Shown one piece after another: positions 63,365-64,000 of a stretch of DNA of 64,000 bases (positions are counted from its first letter, which is position 1; each line of letters opens with the position of its first letter). The position numbers and the translations under genes are program-made. The notes below the pieces were generated by a model, which saw only the letters and a list, made by a program, of their open reading frames with translations, was not told the DNA's origin and did not search any database. The DNA comes from Andreesenia angusta (GTDB lineage Bacteria; Bacillota; Clostridia; Tissierellales; Gottschalkiaceae), in NCBI RefSeq assembly GCF_001855385.1, contig NZ_MKIE01000007.1, positions 1-64,000 on the forward strand, read 5' to 3'.

Positions 63365-64000
63365 TTACATGCCCCCCTTTTTCACCTCATTTTTATCTTT
63401 GAGCTCCATCATGATCTTAGACAGAGAGTAGACCATGATATATAGAAACGCCAGCGCGCCAGTGTCGTTTAAAACCATTGCAAACACAGCAGTCGCATAG
63501 CATATCATATGCCTGACGTATTCTCTCGAGCCTTTTTCCACATGGTCCCTGACATACCTGAAAAAAATCAGTGACTGTGCAAATACAACTATCCCCACAG
63601 GCGGTATAAGCATCACAAGAACTACCTGGGTTGCTTTTCTGTATATCATATTCCAGAATTCAATATATCCGTACTCTCTCACCCTTATAAAGAATTCCCC
63701 TATATGGCTGCCCTCTCCGCCTGCATAGACTATGGCTCCAACTACCACGAGCAGCCCTGCAGCAAGCCCAAGGAATTGCCACTTTCTATTTTTGCCGTAA
63801 AAGTACTCGTAGTATATAAGCGCTCCGGCCATAAAAGTCGATGTCATAAGACCGCCAAAATTACTTCCATAACCCTCGGTATGGCTTACGACAAGGGCCG
63901 TTGTGTAGAGAGTCAGTATAATTCTGTATTTTTTCCCTACCCTAGAGGATGCCAGAAAGTAGACTGTCATGCCAGTTCCCAGGAACACTCCCATTATGTC
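63365..64000 (-). CDS. Polytopic membrane protein, C-terminal part (gene runs off the window)
   Basis: The open frame extends to the window edge without a stop; at least 211 codons are visible. Five or more hydrophobic helices (GVFLGTGMTVYFLASSRVG, FGGLMTSTFMAGALIYYEYF, FLGLAAGLLVVVGAIVYAGG, ATQVVLVMLIPPVGIVVFAQ, YATAVFAMVLNDTGALAFLYIMVYS) and a short polar C terminus. I do not recognise the family. The stop is 1 nt from the start of the ABC exporter, so the two probably act together or share regulation. An ATG at 63994 exists, but a start beyond the edge is as likely. Confidence 0.7.
   Translation of the reverse strand, partial: DIMGVFLGTGMTVYFLASSRVGKKYRIILTLYTTALVVSHTEGYGSNFGGLMTSTFMAGALIYYEYFYGKNRKWQFLGLAAGLLVVVGAIVYAGGEGSHIGEFFIRVREYGYIEFWNMIYRKATQVVLVMLIPPVGIVVFAQSLIFFRYVRDHVEKGSREYVRHMICYATAVFAMVLNDTGALAFLYIMVYSLSKIMMELKDKNEVKKGGM

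Overview
The window looks like chromosome from a low-to-moderate GC, strictly anaerobic Firmicute of the class Clostridia (Tissierellia or Peptostreptococcaceae-like). The family content supports this: an anaerobic ribonucleotide reductase with its activase, hydroxylamine reductase (Hcp), a class II superoxide reductase, type III pantothenate kinase, a Tyr T-box leader, Shine-Dalgarno sites of the GGAGG type, and frequent TTG and GTG starts. Two genes read through an in-frame TGA at a redox-active position, so the organism very probably uses selenocysteine. I cannot name the species from sequence alone.

Positions 1-31.5 kb are mostly a minus-strand housekeeping block. It starts at the 5' end of a 16S rRNA and runs back through lysS, greA, dusB, coaX, birA, ftsH, hpt, tilS, an S1 protein, divIC/ftsB, rqcP, hup, mazG, a MurJ/SpoVB flippase, a PrsA-like foldase, mfd, pth, prs, glmU and purR. 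It is followed by murC and two tandem universal stress genes on the plus strand, then by accB-accC-accD-accA on the minus strand. The order is the well-known Firmicutes block near the origin. The sporulation genes normally interspersed in it (spoVG, spoVT, yabP, yabQ, spoIIE) are absent, which suggests a lineage that no longer sporulates.

Positions 31.5-33.5 kb are accessory. Just upstream of the acc operon lies an iscB gene (RNA-guided nuclease, ancestor family of Cas9) broken by one extra base at a CCC TGA site. It is preceded by a structured region with a pseudoknot that fits its omega-RNA (HEARO) and followed by an end hairpin. Next to it is a small CC/Se-motif selenoprotein gene that ordinary gene callers would miss.

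Positions 33.5-48 kb carry stress and signalling genes: a PAS-PP2C phosphatase, hcp behind a CRP/FNR-type palindrome, an HPP membrane protein, a rhodanese, a zinc-dependent phospholipase C-like protein, a three-gene vWA / MoxR ATPase / unknown operon, a superoxide reductase, T-box-controlled tyrS, a MATE exporter, a selenocysteine peroxiredoxin behind a Fur/PerR-like box, a GDT1-type cation transporter with an unusual cysteine-containing tail, and proC.

Positions 48-64 kb hold a GGDEF-EAL protein, a YfcE phosphodiesterase, YciI, nrdG and nrdD behind an NrdR-like palindrome, an SDR reductase, azlC/azlD, a Zn/Cd P-type ATPase behind an ArsR/SmtB-type operator, an amino acid ABC permease and binding protein without an ATPase gene, a lipoprotein, an ABC exporter, and a membrane protein cut by the window end. 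I found no tRNA genes and no CRISPR array.
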